NCBI RefSeq assembly: GCF_037949285.1
Contig: NZ_CP149926.1
Location: forward strand, 310,001-374,000
Origin: Thioclava sp. GXIMD4216
GTDB taxonomy: Bacteria; Pseudomonadota; Alphaproteobacteria; Rhodobacterales; Rhodobacteraceae
Length of the DNA: 64,000 nucleotides
Reading direction: 5' to 3'
Shown here: positions 27,383-38,879 of the stretch, one piece after another
Numbering within the stretch: the first letter of the stretch is position 1
How the letters are laid out: each line of letters opens with the position of its first letter
Translations under genes and position numbers: made by a program
The notes under the pieces: generated by a model
Database searches by the model: none
Told to the model about the DNA's origin: nothing
What the model saw: the letters and a program-made list of their open reading frames with translations, nothing else

Positions 27383-28807
27383 ATGTCTGCTCCGAAGACC
27401 CTCTATGACAAGATCTGGGACGCCCATGTTGTGTCCGAAGACGAAGACGGCACCTGCCTGCTGTATATCGACCGCCACCTTGTTCACGAAGTGACCAGCC
27501 CGCAGGCGTTTGAAGGCCTGCGTATGGCAGGCCGCCAAGTGCGCGCGCCGGAAAAGACCATTGCCGTGCCGGACCATAACGTGCCGACCACGACGGACCG
27601 CGCTTCGGGTGTGATCAGCAACGAAGAATCGCGCATCCAGCTGGAAGCGCTGGATAAAAACGCCAAGGACTTTGGCGTGAACTACTATCCGGTGTCGGAT
27701 GTCCGTCAGGGCATCGTGCATATCGTCGGCCCCGAAAACGGCTGGACCCTGCCCGGCATGACCGTTGTCTGCGGCGATAGCCACACCGCGACCCACGGCG
27801 CGTTCGGCGCGCTGGCGCATGGGATCGGCACCTCGGAAGTGGAACATGTTCTGGCGACGCAGACGCTGATCCAGAAGAAATCCAAGAACATGAAGGTGGA
27901 AATCACCGGCAAGCTGAAGCCGGGCGTGACCGCCAAGGACATCACCCTTGCGGTCATCGGCGCCACCGGCACCGGCGGCGGCACCGGCCATGTCATCGAA
28001 TATTGCGGCGAAGCAATCCGCAACCTGTCGATGGAAGGCCGTATGACCGTGTGCAACATGGCCATCGAAGGCGGTGCGCGCGCGGGTCTGATCGCCCCCG
28101 ACGAGACCACCTTCGAGTATGTCAAAGGCCGCCCGCATGCGCCCAAAGGCGCGCAATTCGAGGCTGCTCTGAACTGGTGGAAAACGCTCTTCACCGATGA
28201 GGGCGCGCATTTCGACAAGGTCGTGACGCTGAAAGGCGAAGATATCGAGCCGGTCGTAACTTGGGGCACCTCGCCCGAAGACGTGCTGCCGATCTCGGGC
28301 GTTGTTCCTGCCCCCGAAGACTTCAAGGGCGGCAAGGTCGAAGCGGCGCGTCGCTCGCTGGACTATATGGGCCTCGAGCCCGGCACCAAGCTGGAAGATA
28401 TTGCGATTGACGTCGTCTTTATCGGCTCCTGCACCAATGGCCGTATCGAAGACCTCCGCGCCGCGGCCGAAGTCCTGAAAGGCCGCAAGATCGCTGATGG
28501 CGTGCGCGCCATGGTCGTGCCCGGTTCCGGTCTGGTCCGTGCGCAGGCCGAGGAAGAAGGTCTGGACAAGATCTTCCTCGACGCCGGTATGGAATGGCGT
28601 ATGGCGGGCTGCTCGATGTGCCTTGCCATGAACCCCGACCAGCTGGCCGAGGGCGAGCGCTGTGCCTCGACCTCGAACCGCAACTTCGAGGGCCGTCAGG
28701 GCTATAAGGGCCGCACCCACCTGCTGAGCCCCGCGATGGCTGCCTGTGCCGCCGTCACCGGCAAACTGACCGATGTGCGCAAGTTCATGGACCTGGCAGA
28801 CGCATAA
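27383..28807 (+). CDS. leuC: 3-isopropylmalate dehydratase large subunit
   Basis: LeuC with LeuD isomerises 2- to 3-isopropylmalate in leucine synthesis. The 474-residue catalytic subunit carries the 4Fe-4S ligands in [13 protein letters not shown] and [12 protein letters not shown], plus the aconitase-family [14 protein letters not shown] and [14 protein letters not shown] substrate segments. The start [13 protein letters not shown] is chosen because it matches family N-termini and follows GAGAG. leuD follows 12 bases after its stop, with AAGGAG, forming a two-gene unit. Other leu genes are not visible. Confidence 0.97.
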   Translation: MSAPKTLYDKIWDAHVVSEDEDGTCLLYIDRHLVHEVTSPQAFEGLRMAGRQVRAPEKTIAVPDHNVPTTTDRASGVISNEESRIQLEALDKNAKDFGVNYYPVSDVRQGIVHIVGPENGWTLPGMTVVCGDSHTATHGAFGALAHGIGTSEVEHVLATQTLIQKKSKNMKVEITGKLKPGVTAKDITLAVIGATGTGGGTGHVIEYCGEAIRNLSMEGRMTVCNMAIEGGARAGLIAPDETTFEYVKGRPHAPKGAQFEAALNWWKTLFTDEGAHFDKVVTLKGEDIEPVVTWGTSPEDVLPISGVVPAPEDFKGGKVEAARRSLDYMGLEPGTKLEDIAIDVVFIGSCTNGRIEDLRAAAEVLKGRKIADGVRAMVVPGSGLVRAQAEEEGLDKIFLDAGMEWRMAGCSMCLAMNPDQLAEGERCASTSNRNFEGRQGYKGRTHLLSPAMAACAAVTGKLTDVRKFMDLADA

Positions 28808-28819
28808 GGAGCGACGAGA

Positions 28820-29425
28820 ATGGAAAAGTTCGAAAAATTCACCGGTATCGCCGCCCCCATGCCGCTGGTCAATATCGACACCGATATGATCATCCCCAAG
28901 GGCTTTTTGAAGACGATCAAGCGCACCGGCCTTGGCGTGCATGCCTTCGACGAGATGCGCTATAACCGCGACGGCAGCGAGAACCCCGATTTCGTTCTCA
29001 ACAAGCCGGCCTACCGCGAGAGCCAGATCCTGATCGCGGGCGATAACTTCGGCTGCGGCTCCTCGCGCGAGCACGCGCCTTGGGCGCTGGCGGATTTCGG
29101 CATCAAGGTGGTCATCTCGACCTCCTTCGCCGATATCTTCTTCAACAACTCGTTCAAAAACGGGATGCTGCCGATTGTCCTCCCGCAAGAGCAAGTCGAC
29201 CTGCTGATGAAAGACGCGGAAAAAGGCGCCAACGCGCGGATGACCGTTGATCTGGAAGCGCAGGAAATCTCGACCTCAGAAGGTACTATCGTCAAATTCG
29301 ACGTGGATCCCTTCAAGAAGCACTGCCTGCTGGAAGGTCTGGACGATATCGGCCTGACGCTGAACAAGGCGGCGGCGATCGACAGCTTCGAGGCCAAGGC
29401 CGCACAGTCGCGCCCGTGGGTCTGA
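28820..29425 (+). CDS. leuD: 3-isopropylmalate dehydratase small subunit
   Basis: LeuD is the swivel domain partner of LeuC. The 201-residue protein shows [19 protein letters not shown], the [17 protein letters not shown] motif that gates substrate, and the [10 protein letters not shown] strand, all typical. AAGGAG lies 8 bases before the ATG. It closes the leuCD operon with a strong terminator. Confidence 0.97.
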   Translation: MEKFEKFTGIAAPMPLVNIDTDMIIPKGFLKTIKRTGLGVHAFDEMRYNRDGSENPDFVLNKPAYRESQILIAGDNFGCGSSREHAPWALADFGIKVVISTSFADIFFNNSFKNGMLPIVLPQEQVDLLMKDAEKGANARMTVDLEAQEISTSEGTIVKFDVDPFKKHCLLEGLDDIGLTLNKAAAIDSFEAKAAQSRPWV

Positions 29426-29460
29426 TTGCGCGAGCCTGACGACAGGCCGACACCGATAAG

Positions 29461-29493
29461 AAAAGGGCCGCTCCACCGAGCGGCCCTTTTTGT
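29461..29493. terminator. terminator of leuCD
   Basis: AAAAGGGCCGCT / AGCGGCCCTTTT with loop CCACCG and a trailing T. The A-rich 5' side lets it serve the convergent DsbA-like gene too. Confidence 0.9.
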
Positions 29494-29508
29494 ATCTGCC
29501 GTAAAGGC

Positions 29509-30183
29509 TTAGCCCTTGAGAGCTTCGTCCACGGCCTCTTTGAACTTATCCCAAGCCATATTGGAATATTTCTTGCCGTTGATGATAAAGGTCGGCGTGC
29601 CGTCAATTGCGTCGGCATTCGCGTTTTTCTGGAACGTCGCCACCATCTGGCGGGCGCGGTTCTGGTCATTCAGGCAGGTTTCGATCTGTTCTTTCGAGAA
29701 GCCCGCTTTCAGACCCAGCTTGCGTAGATTGGCCGCGATCGTTGCCTGCTGGCCGTCACCGATCCAGTCCTGCTGGCCATCAAAGATCATATCCGCGACC
29801 GAATAATATTTCATGTCGCCGCCGCATTGGGCCAGAAGCCCCGCCCAAAGGCCGAATTTATCGAAATAGACCTCGCGCATGATAAAGCGCACCTTGCCAG
29901 TATCGATATACTCTTTCTTGAGGTTCGCCCAAGAGGTCTCGTGCCAATGCGCGCAGTGCGGACAGGTGAACGACGCATATTCGATGATCGTCACAGGCGC
30001 ATCCGCCGACCCGATCGGAATGTCGGGCAGGGTTTCAACCGTCGCATCGGGCTTGGCGTCTTCTGCCGAAGCAGGCGTTGCAAAGCCGGTCATCAGGCTC
30101 TCGCCACGGCTGCTGATCCATCCCCCCAGTGCAGCCACAACGGCGGCACCGGAAATCCCGAGCAGGAAGGAACGTCTGTTCAT
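29509..30183 (-). CDS. DsbA-family thiol:disulfide oxidoreductase with Tat-like signal
   Basis: The 224-residue protein has a thioredoxin fold with active site FTCPHCAHWH (Cys75, Cys78; CPHC is the DsbA motif) and the cis-Pro loop GTPTFIING. It should introduce or shuffle disulfides in exported proteins. The N-terminus MNRRSFLLGISGAA contains RRSFL, a twin-arginine-type signal; export by Tat would be unusual for DsbA but is known for some alphaproteobacterial members. The mature part begins with an acidic stretch near residue 40. It lies 3 bases after the DciA gene and is probably cotranscribed with it. Confidence 0.92.
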   Translation of the reverse strand: MNRRSFLLGISGAAVVAALGGWISSRGESLMTGFATPASAEDAKPDATVETLPDIPIGSADAPVTIIEYASFTCPHCAHWHETSWANLKKEYIDTGKVRFIMREVYFDKFGLWAGLLAQCGGDMKYYSVADMIFDGQQDWIGDGQQATIAANLRKLGLKAGFSKEQIETCLNDQNRARQMVATFQKNANADAIDGTPTFIINGKKYSNMAWDKFKEAVDEALKG

Positions 30184-30186
30184 TAG

Positions 30187-30777
30187 TTAACCTTTCTTCT
30201 GGTCAGACCGCTTTGCGGACTTCATCAATACATTCTGCGCCAGCATCTCCAGCGCGGATTTCAGATCCGGATCACGGCAATCGGCGGCGGTGGCCTGCGC
30301 CTGCGCGCGGATTTCGGGGGTGGGTTCGGGGCGCTTTTTCGGCGCGGCGGTAAATTGCGCCTGCCCGTCGGCAAACCCCGTAGGGGCCGTCTGGGTCAGG
30401 GTCACGCGGGAAATGGCATTATACCCATAGCAGGCATTCACCTTCTCGCGGATACGCGGGATCTGCATCTGCATCATGGGCCCTGCCGCCCCCAGCGTCA
30501 GAAGTGTCAGGGTCGCCCCCATCCCGTCGCGGGCATAGCCAATCTTCACGGGGCGGCATTGCGCGGCAATCTCTTCGCCCACGATCTCGGACCAATGGGT
30601 CAGCAGTCGCGTCACCGCAAAGCCGCGTGTCTCTCCGACCGAGCGGATACGGTCTTTCAGCAGGCCCGAAGCCGCTTCGAAACCACGCATCCTGCGAGAG
30701 GCCATGGGGCTGTAGCCGGTGCCTTTGCCCCGCTTGTCCTTCCCTGTCTCGCTGGTCGTCGTTTTCTTTGCGGCCAT
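30187..30777 (-). CDS. DciA-like (DUF721) protein
   Basis: The 196-residue protein has a Lys/Thr-rich N-terminus, then the DUF721 domain (LLTHWSEIVGEEIAAQCRPV, LTLLTLGAAGPMMQMQIPRI, INACYGYNAIS-like). DUF721 includes DciA, which loads the replicative helicase DnaB in bacteria without DnaC, as in most alphaproteobacteria. The C-terminal tail (KKRPEPTPEIRAQAQ onward) is probably disordered, with a last helix LKSALEMLAQNVL. The helicase role is inferred from family. It is divergent from mutY, a frequent arrangement in Rhodobacterales. Confidence 0.85.
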   Translation of the reverse strand: MAAKKTTTSETGKDKRGKGTGYSPMASRRMRGFEAASGLLKDRIRSVGETRGFAVTRLLTHWSEIVGEEIAAQCRPVKIGYARDGMGATLTLLTLGAAGPMMQMQIPRIREKVNACYGYNAISRVTLTQTAPTGFADGQAQFTAAPKKRPEPTPEIRAQAQATAADCRDPDLKSALEMLAQNVLMKSAKRSDQKKG

Positions 30778-30858
30778 CTGTCATTACTCGTGTTCAATGG
30801 TTATTTTAGGCACTCCGAGGCCCGATACCAACCACTTGCCGATAAGAGAGCATAAATA

Positions 30859-31893
30859 TTGCGTGACGTAGCCGACATCAGCCCCGCCCTGCTGGCATGG
30901 TATGACCGAAATGCCCGCGTTCTGCCATGGCGCACGGGGCCGGAAGATCATGCAAAGGGGCTGCGGACCGCGCCCTATCGGGTCTGGCTTTCCGAGGTCA
31001 TGCTGCAACAGACCACTGTGGCCGCCGTGCGCAACTACTTCCGCGATTTCACCACGCGCTGGCCCACAGTCACCGATCTCGCGCAGGCCGAGGATGCCGA
31101 TGTCATGGCCGCTTGGGCGGGGCTTGGCTATTATGCCCGCGCGCGCAACCTGTTGAAATGCGCAAGGGTCGTGGCCTTTGATCTGGGCGGGCAGTTTCCC
31201 CGAACCGCGCAGGAATTGCAGGCATTACCCGGAATTGGCCCCTATACGGCGGCAGCGATTGCCTCCATCGCCTTTGACGCACCAGCCACGGTGGTGGATG
31301 GCAATGTGGAACGTGTGGTCTCGCGCCTCTTTGCCCTGACCGACCCTCTGCCCGGCACCCGCCCCGAAATTGCGCGGCTGGCGGGGCAGATTACCCCGCA
31401 GGACCGTCCGGGGGATCACGCTCAGGCCATGATGGATCTGGGCGCGACCCTCTGCACGCCGCGCAATCCTGTCTGTGCGCTTTGTCCGCTGGAGGCGCAC
31501 TGCGAGGCCCATGCACAGGGGATCGCGGCAAGCCTGCCCGTCAAGGCTCCGAAAAAGGTCAAACCCACGCGGCGCGGTCATGCCTATGTGCTGATCGGTC
31601 CGGCGGGCGAGGTGCTGGTGGAGCGCCGCCCCGACCGCGGGCTTCTGGGGGGAACGCTGGGCTTTCCGACAAGCGACTGGGCCGAAGAGCGCCCCGCTTT
31701 TGCCCCGCCTCTGGAGACCGACTGGCAGGAGGCCGCCACAGAGGTGCGCCACACCTTTACCCATTTCCATCTGATCCTCACCGTTCATACGGGGCTGGGG
31801 CATGTGGACGGGATGACCGGCAATAACGCCTTCTCGCCCGATGCCCTGCCCACGCTGATGCGCAAGGTCTGGGAGGCCGCGCAGCCCGCCTGA
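30859..31893 (+). CDS. mutY: A/G-specific adenine DNA glycosylase
   Basis: MutY removes adenine mispaired with 8-oxoguanine. The 344-residue protein shows the catalytic Glu in LSEVMLQQTTV, the helix-hairpin-helix ALPGIGPYTAAAIASIAF, the catalytic Asp in VVDGNVERV, and the 4Fe-4S set CTPRNPVCALCPLEAHC (C-x6-C-x2-C-x5-C). A C-terminal NUDIX-like domain follows, which recognises 8-oxoG. The start is uncertain: the frame opens with TTG at 30859 after a TAA, with AAGAGAG about 12 bases upstream. mutT of the same GO repair system is at 45811-46215. Confidence 0.95.
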   Translation: MRDVADISPALLAWYDRNARVLPWRTGPEDHAKGLRTAPYRVWLSEVMLQQTTVAAVRNYFRDFTTRWPTVTDLAQAEDADVMAAWAGLGYYARARNLLKCARVVAFDLGGQFPRTAQELQALPGIGPYTAAAIASIAFDAPATVVDGNVERVVSRLFALTDPLPGTRPEIARLAGQITPQDRPGDHAQAMMDLGATLCTPRNPVCALCPLEAHCEAHAQGIAASLPVKAPKKVKPTRRGHAYVLIGPAGEVLVERRPDRGLLGGTLGFPTSDWAEERPAFAPPLETDWQEAATEVRHTFTHFHLILTVHTGLGHVDGMTGNNAFSPDALPTLMRKVWEAAQPA

Positions 31894-31955
31894 ATGCGGG
31901 CGGATTGCGCCTTCGCCAAAGGCCGCTATGCTGGCGCCAAAACCGGAGGCCCGAT

Positions 31956-33092
31956 ATGTCCACACGCGAAGAGTTGCGCCAACCCCAGCGCGCCCTGCCC
32001 TTCTGGCTGTCCTTAGGCACGGTCCCTCTGGTCCTGATCGAGGCCGCGTTCGGCGGCTGGAGCCTGATCCTTCTGCCGCTTTATGCGTGGTGGCTGGTGA
32101 CCTTCCTCGACAAGATTCTGGGCAAGAATCCGGACCAGCCCGATGTCGACACCCCCGAAGAAGACCTGATCTGGTATCGCGCCATCACGATGGCATGGCT
32201 GCCGATCCAGCTCTGCGTGATCTATGGCATGATCTGGTGGGTCACTCATGGCAGCGGGTTGAACCTGTTCGAGATCGTGGCGCTGTTTTTCGGGGTGGGC
32301 GTGATCTCGGGAACCATCGGTATGGTTTATGCCCATGAGCTGATGCACCAGAAAGATCGTGTAGAGCGCTGGCTGGCCGATCTGCTGCTGGCCTCGGTGC
32401 TGTATTCGCATTTCCGCAGCGAGCATCTGCTGGTCCATCACCTTTGGGTGGGCACGCCCCGCGATGCAGTGACCGCGCGCTATAACGAGGGGTTCCACCG
32501 CTACTTCCTGCGGGTGCTGCGCGACTGCCCCCGTTCGGCGCTGGAAGCGGAATGCCAGAAGCTTGACCGCGCAGGCCGCCCGCACTGGCACCAGAGCAAT
32601 CCGTTCTGGCGCTATGCGGGGTTGCAACTGGTGGCGCTTTTGCTGGCCTTCCTGGTGGGCGGGCTGTTTGGTGTGGTGCTGTTTATCCTACAGGCGGTTT
32701 TCGCCATCTGGCAGCTAGAACTGACCAATTACATCGAGCATTACGGGCTGACGCGGCGCTATCTGGGCGAAGGTCGCTATGAGCATGTGAAGCCCCATCA
32801 CAGCTGGAACGCGGCGCATTTCGCCTCGAACTGGCTGCTGATCAACCTGCAGCGCCATTCGGACCACCATTACAAACCCAGCCGCCGCTTTCCTCTGTTG
32901 CAGACCTATGCGAAATCCGAGGCCCCGCAACTGCCCTTGGGCTATCCGGCAATGACGACGCTGGCGATGATCCCGCCTTTGTGGCGGCGACGGATGAACC
33001 CCCGCGTGCGGGCGTGGCGGGCGCAATTCTATCCCGATATCGAGGATTGGTCGCCCTATAATCAGGCGCTGTTTCCCAAACCGCGGTCCTGA
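31956..33092 (+). CDS. alkB: AlkB-type alkane 1-monooxygenase
   Basis: This 378-residue integral membrane di-iron enzyme would hydroxylate medium-chain alkanes or similar chains at the terminal carbon. Several hydrophobic helices occupy residues 15-55, 70-125 and 215-250. The His clusters are in the family order: AHELMHQKD, SEHLLVHHLWVGTPRD, NYIEHYGL and HSDHHYKPSRRF. GGAGG at 31945-31949 fixes the ATG at 31956. No rubredoxin or rubredoxin reductase is adjacent. Its last 31 bases overlap the 3' end of the convergent DNA-repair AlkB gene, an unrelated protein of the same name. Confidence 0.92.
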   Translation: MSTREELRQPQRALPFWLSLGTVPLVLIEAAFGGWSLILLPLYAWWLVTFLDKILGKNPDQPDVDTPEEDLIWYRAITMAWLPIQLCVIYGMIWWVTHGSGLNLFEIVALFFGVGVISGTIGMVYAHELMHQKDRVERWLADLLLASVLYSHFRSEHLLVHHLWVGTPRDAVTARYNEGFHRYFLRVLRDCPRSALEAECQKLDRAGRPHWHQSNPFWRYAGLQLVALLLAFLVGGLFGVVLFILQAVFAIWQLELTNYIEHYGLTRRYLGEGRYEHVKPHHSWNAAHFASNWLLINLQRHSDHHYKPSRRFPLLQTYAKSEAPQLPLGYPAMTTLAMIPPLWRRRMNPRVRAWRAQFYPDIEDWSPYNQALFPKPRS

Positions 33093-33805
33093 ACCGCACG
33101 GTGCGGCGTCACGACCCGCATCGTCAGATTGATCCGCCCGGGCTGTTTCAGAAGCAGGCTGGTGCCCGCTGCGATCCGGTCCACGCCGTGATAGCGCAGG
33201 CGGGCCGCGCCCTCCATCACCACCACATCGCCCGAGCGGAGCCACAGGCTTTCGGTCCTGCCGCCGCGCTCGAGGTTGCCGATGCGGAACAGCGCCTCGT
33301 CGCCCAGTGACACCGAGACCACCGGCTGGCTCAGGTCGCCCTCGTCGCGGTCCTGATGCATGCCCATCTTTGCCTCCGGCCCGTAGTAATTAAGAAGGCA
33401 GGTCTCGGGCGGACGGGCCTGCGGCACCAGTTCTGCCCAAAGCGCGGTCAGAACGGGGGGGATCGGCGGCCAGTCGCTGCCCTGCGGGTGGCGCGGAGCA
33501 TAGCGATAGCCCTGCAAATCGCTCATCCAGCCCCACTGCCCCGCCGAGGTCATCCGCACCGACATTGTCGCGCCCGAAGGCGTTCGCGGCGAGAAAAGTG
33601 GCGCCTCACGCAGGATATCGCGCAGATCCGCGACCAGACCGACCTGTTCCTGCGCGCTCAACCATCCTTCATAGACCCGAAAGCCACGCAAGATACGGGG
33701 GGCCGGACGGGTATAGCCCACAGCATCTGCCTCATTTGCGGGCGGGTTCGAAAAATCTGTTCGATTCTTGTCATCTTCCGGCATCTGGAAACCTTGCAGC
33801 AGCAT
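33062..33805 (-). CDS. AlkB-family 2-oxoglutarate/Fe(II) dioxygenase (DNA repair)
   Basis: The 247-residue protein has the dioxygenase iron motif HQDRDEGD, the distal His in LRYHGVDRI, and the 2-oxoglutarate and substrate signature GRINLTMR (RxNxTxR). It reverses 1-methyladenine and 3-methylcytosine damage by oxidative demethylation. The start [11 protein letters not shown] is chosen because AAGGAGGG lies 4-5 bases upstream at 33810-33817. An internal ATG seven codons later is less supported. It is divergent from dnaK and convergent, with overlap, to the alkane monooxygenase gene. Which AlkB subgroup it is cannot be decided here. Confidence 0.93.
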   Translation of the reverse strand: MLLQGFQMPEDDKNRTDFSNPPANEADAVGYTRPAPRILRGFRVYEGWLSAQEQVGLVADLRDILREAPLFSPRTPSGATMSVRMTSAGQWGWMSDLQGYRYAPRHPQGSDWPPIPPVLTALWAELVPQARPPETCLLNYYGPEAKMGMHQDRDEGDLSQPVVSVSLGDEALFRIGNLERGGRTESLWLRSGDVVVMEGAARLRYHGVDRIAAGTSLLLKQPGRINLTMRVVTPHRAVQDRGLGNSA

Positions 33806-33958
33806 TTTGCCCTCCTTATATACCTTCCGAAGCCGATTGCAGAGCCCCGGCGACCCGCTCGGGCAAGGCACTCGGACAGCAAAACTGCAAACCCTGGGAT
33901 GGGAGGCGGGGGCCTTATGGACCTGTTTCCCGACATCGCCAAAAGAAGAGGTATTGAT

Positions 33959-35884
<1,926 letters not shown>

Positions 35885-35903
35885 TCGGCTTGGAACAATG
35901 TGG

Positions 35904-35933
35904 ACGGGCCCGCTGTTAGGGCGGGCCCGTTTT
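35904..35933 (+). terminator. terminator between dnaK and dnaJ
   Basis: Perfect 10-bp stem ACGGGCCCGC / GCGGGCCCGT, loop TGTTAGG, then TTT. The short T run suggests partial termination, which would set a higher DnaK than DnaJ level. Confidence 0.85.
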
Positions 35934-35958
35934 CACGTTCTCCGAAGGGAGCTAGAGA

Positions 35959-37119
35959 ATGGCAAAAAAGGATTTCTACGAGGTTCTGGGCATCCAGAAA
36001 GGTGCCTCGGCCGATGAGATCAAGAAGGCCTATCGCGCTAAAGCGAAAGAGCTTCACCCCGACCGTAATAAAGATAATCCGAACGCCGAAGCCCTGTTCA
36101 AGGAAGTGAACGAGGCACATGACGTTCTGAAAGATCCCGAAAAGAAAGCGGCTTATGACCGGTATGGCCATGCCGCCTTCGAAGGCGGCATGGGTGGCGG
36201 CGGTCGCCCCGGTGCGGGCTATGGCCAGCAGGGCGATTTCGCTTCGGCCTTCTCGGATGTGTTCGAAGATCTGTTCGGCGATTTCATGGGCGGTGGCGGT
36301 GGCCGCGCCGGTGGTGGCGGGCGTTCGCGCGCAACCCGTGGCTCGGATCTGCGCTATAACCTGCGCGTGACGCTGGAGGAGGCCTTCAAGGGCGCCCAGA
36401 AGCAGATCAACGTTCCGGGGTCCGAGACCTGTGACAGCTGTCATGGCACGGGCGCTGAGGGCGGCGCGGAGCCGCAGACCTGTCCCACCTGTGGTGGCAT
36501 GGGTAAGGTTCGGGCGCAGAACGGTTTCTTCACCGTAGAACGCACCTGCCCCACCTGTGGTGGCCAAGGTCAGGTGGTAAAAAACCCCTGCCGCAAATGC
36601 CACGGTGCAGGCCGGATCGAGAAAGACCGCACGCTTTCGGTCAATATTCCGGCCGGGGTGGAAACCGGCACGCGCATCCGTCTGGCTGGCGAAGGCGAGG
36701 CAGGTCTGCGCGGCGGTCCGTCAGGCGACCTCTATATCTTTATCGAGGTCAAGGAGCATGATCTGTTCCAGCGCGACGGGACATCGCTTTTCTGCCGCGT
36801 TCCGGTTTCTATGGCCAGTGCCGCGCTGGGAGGCGAGCTTGAAGTGCCGACCATTGACGGCGGTCGCTCGCGGGTCAAAATTCCCGCAGGCAGCCAGTCG
36901 GGCCGCCAGATGCGTCTGCGCGCCAAAGGCATGCCCGCTTTGCGCGGGGGGGCGGTTGGCGACATGCTGATCGAGCTGGCGGTGGAAACACCCGTCAACC
37001 TGACACCCCGCCAGAAAGAGCTGCTGCGCGAGTTCGAGAAGATCGAGGCCGAGAACAACCCGCAAGGGGCGTCGTTCTTCCGGAAGGTCAAGAGCTTCTG
37101 GGACGGGATGACCGGATAA
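35959..37119 (+). CDS. dnaJ: chaperone DnaJ (Hsp40)
   Basis: DnaJ stimulates the DnaK ATPase and delivers substrates. The 386-residue type I protein has the J domain with HPD in [10 protein letters not shown], a Gly-rich linker ([27 protein letters not shown]), four zinc repeats ([36 protein letters not shown]) and the two C-terminal beta domains. GGGAG lies before the ATG. It ends with an excellent terminator shared with the convergent unknown gene. Confidence 0.98.
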   Translation: MAKKDFYEVLGIQKGASADEIKKAYRAKAKELHPDRNKDNPNAEALFKEVNEAHDVLKDPEKKAAYDRYGHAAFEGGMGGGGRPGAGYGQQGDFASAFSDVFEDLFGDFMGGGGGRAGGGGRSRATRGSDLRYNLRVTLEEAFKGAQKQINVPGSETCDSCHGTGAEGGAEPQTCPTCGGMGKVRAQNGFFTVERTCPTCGGQGQVVKNPCRKCHGAGRIEKDRTLSVNIPAGVETGTRIRLAGEGEAGLRGGPSGDLYIFIEVKEHDLFQRDGTSLFCRVPVSMASAALGGELEVPTIDGGRSRVKIPAGSQSGRQMRLRAKGMPALRGGAVGDMLIELAVETPVNLTPRQKELLREFEKIEAENNPQGASFFRKVKSFWDGMTG

Positions 37120-37122
37120 GCC

Positions 37123-37150
37123 AAAAGCCGCCCTCAGGGGCGGCTTTTTT
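37123..37150. terminator. bidirectional terminator after dnaJ
   Basis: AAAAGCCGCCC, loop TCAG, GGGCGGCTTTT plus further T. The A run on the other side serves the convergent gene, whose stop lies at its edge. Confidence 0.92.
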
Positions 37151-37956
37151 CATAGGCTGCGGGAATAGCTTCCCGAAAATCCGGCGGAAAGGGCGAAGGC
37201 CGAAGCCGACTGGTAATATGTCTTGGAATAGACCATCGAAATCTGATTGCGCTCGGTGACACGTTCGATGCCGACGGCCTCATGTGCCCATGCCGTTTCG
37301 GTCGAGACCGAGACATTCAATTCGCCGCTGGCGATCTGCTCTTTCATATCAGCGACAAGAGCCGCTTTCTGACCGGCCCGTGCAAGCGCCTTGCCCTTCT
37401 CAAGGAAGGCCATCGCCGCCTCGCTATCCTGCCCCGTCATGGCAAACAGCCGCAACAGGGCCCGCTGGCGCCCCCAGTCGGCCTTGCTTTGCTGCGCATC
37501 CAGCATCTGCTCCGCCCGATCCCCGAGCGCCTGATCAATCAGGCTCTGGGTCTCGGCCTCGGTCTCGGCACCAAACATGGCCTGCCGGAAATCCTGCTGC
37601 TTTCCTAGAAGTGTATCGGCCTGTTCCAGCGTACCGACATAGGCCGCCAATGCCTCGGCGCCCCCTTTGTTCCAGACATGCTGGGCGTCCAGCGTGAGGT
37701 CAGCCTGTGTATCCCCTTGCAGCAGGGCCTGCGCCGAAGAGATTTCTGACTGGAGGCGACTGCGCAGATTGGACAGAAGATCCAACTCCATCTCGGAGGC
37801 GGTCATCGGACGCGGAAGCTTTGACTCCACAACCGAGATCTGCGGCCCCTGTGGCGAAGATTTGGAAAGCGTCACCACCGCCACGTCCTGCACCCGCCCG
37901 GACTGGCTTTGATAGCCCCGAATCTGGGGTCCCGTCCCAGAATAGATCCCGATCAT
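37150..37956 (-). CDS. unrecognised soluble protein, 268 residues
   Basis: No family was recognised. There is no signal peptide or membrane helix. Residues about 45-205 are strongly helical with many Ala, Gln and Glu, and the Ala-rich helices (EALAAYVGTLEQADTLLGKQ; DRAEQMLDAQQSKADWGRQR) look like a repeat bundle. The C-terminal 45 residues change to Ser/Tyr/Thr-rich strands (YSKTYYQSASAFALSAGFSG), the sort of ending seen in flagellar-associated or secreted proteins. This is only a resemblance. AAGGAAGGG precedes the ATG. It is convergent with dnaJ and divergent from radC. Codon use looks native. Confidence 0.7.
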   Translation of the reverse strand: MIGIYSGTGPQIRGYQSQSGRVQDVAVVTLSKSSPQGPQISVVESKLPRPMTASEMELDLLSNLRSRLQSEISSAQALLQGDTQADLTLDAQHVWNKGGAEALAAYVGTLEQADTLLGKQQDFRQAMFGAETEAETQSLIDQALGDRAEQMLDAQQSKADWGRQRALLRLFAMTGQDSEAAMAFLEKGKALARAGQKAALVADMKEQIASGELNVSVSTETAWAHEAVGIERVTERNQISMVYSKTYYQSASAFALSAGFSGSYSRSL

Positions 37957-38087
37957 CTTACCCTTCCTTACACCCCGACTATTATCCTTCCTTATTCTCG
38001 TGAAGAATGTGTAACTGCCCTTAGGTCGATGATGAACATGGCTAACAGGTTAAGCCTTTCTTCACCAAGCCAAGGCAATCTTGCGGC

Positions 38088-38879
38088 ATGACACAGCCAC
38101 CGAACGCCTTTCACGAAGCCCCTCTGCCGCTTTTCGGTCATCCCGATGAAGCGGTGCCCGCGCGCCCCGTCGGTTGCGCGCCTGCGCGGCAGAATCCGGT
38201 GCGCTTGCCATCTTATATCAAGGACCATCGCAAGCGGCTGAGAACCCGCTTCATGGAGGGCGGGGCACAGGCCCTGCCCGATTATGAAATGCTGGAACTG
38301 GTGCTGTTTCGCGCCATCCCGCGACAGGATGTCAAGCCGCTCGCCCACCGCCTGATGCAGGCTTTTGGTGACTTCGGGCGGGTGCTGGCCGCGCCGCCGT
38401 CACGTCTGGCCGAAATCGAAGGGGTGGGCGAAGCGGTCATCATCGAGTTGAAGGTTGTGGAGGCCGCCGCCCATCGTCTGGCCCGTGCCCGTGTCATGCA
38501 TCAGCCGGTGCTGTCCTCTTGGGATGCCCTGCTGGATTACTGCCACACCGCAATGTCCCATCGCGAGACCGAACAGTTTCGCGTGCTGTATCTGGACCGG
38601 AAAAACACCCTGATCGCGGATGAGGAACAGTCGCGCGGCACGGTGGACCATGTGCCGGTCTATCCGCGCGAGGTGGTGAAACGCGCATTGGAGCTGAATG
38701 CCTCGGCGCTGATTCTGGTGCATAACCATCCCTCCGGCGATCCAACCCCGTCAGAGGCAGACCTGACCATGACGGACCAGATCAACCGTGCGGCGGGTGT
38801 TCTGGGGCTTGTGCTGCATGACCACCTGATCATCGGCAAAAGCCGTGAACTCAGTTTCCGCGCGGAAGGGTATCTGTGA
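38088..38879 (+). CDS. radC: RadC / JAB-domain protein
   Basis: The 263-residue protein has an N-terminal UPF0758 helix-hairpin-helix (RLAEIEGVGEAVIIELKVVE) and the C-terminal JAB-type metal motif LVHNHPSGDPTPSEADL (HxH...D), with an upstream Glu in the domain. RadC was first linked to DNA repair and recombination; that role is now doubted and its true substrate is unknown. The start MTQPPNAFHE matches family size. Its stop abuts the stop of the next, convergent gene with no spacer. Confidence 0.92.
   Translation: MTQPPNAFHEAPLPLFGHPDEAVPARPVGCAPARQNPVRLPSYIKDHRKRLRTRFMEGGAQALPDYEMLELVLFRAIPRQDVKPLAHRLMQAFGDFGRVLAAPPSRLAEIEGVGEAVIIELKVVEAAAHRLARARVMHQPVLSSWDALLDYCHTAMSHRETEQFRVLYLDRKNTLIADEEQSRGTVDHVPVYPREVVKRALELNASALILVHNHPSGDPTPSEADLTMTDQINRAAGVLGLVLHDHLIIGKSRELSFRAEGYL

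Noticed and set aside
27158..29194. A 678-codon minus-strand open frame over leuCD
   Set aside because: Antisense shadow; composition unlike a protein and the leuC/leuD domains are certain.
33785..33958. A CIRCE element or sigma-32 promoter before dnaK
   Set aside because: No TTAGCACTC inverted repeat and no CTTG/-10 pair with proper spacing was found; GGCACTCGG near 33866 is only a chance half-match.
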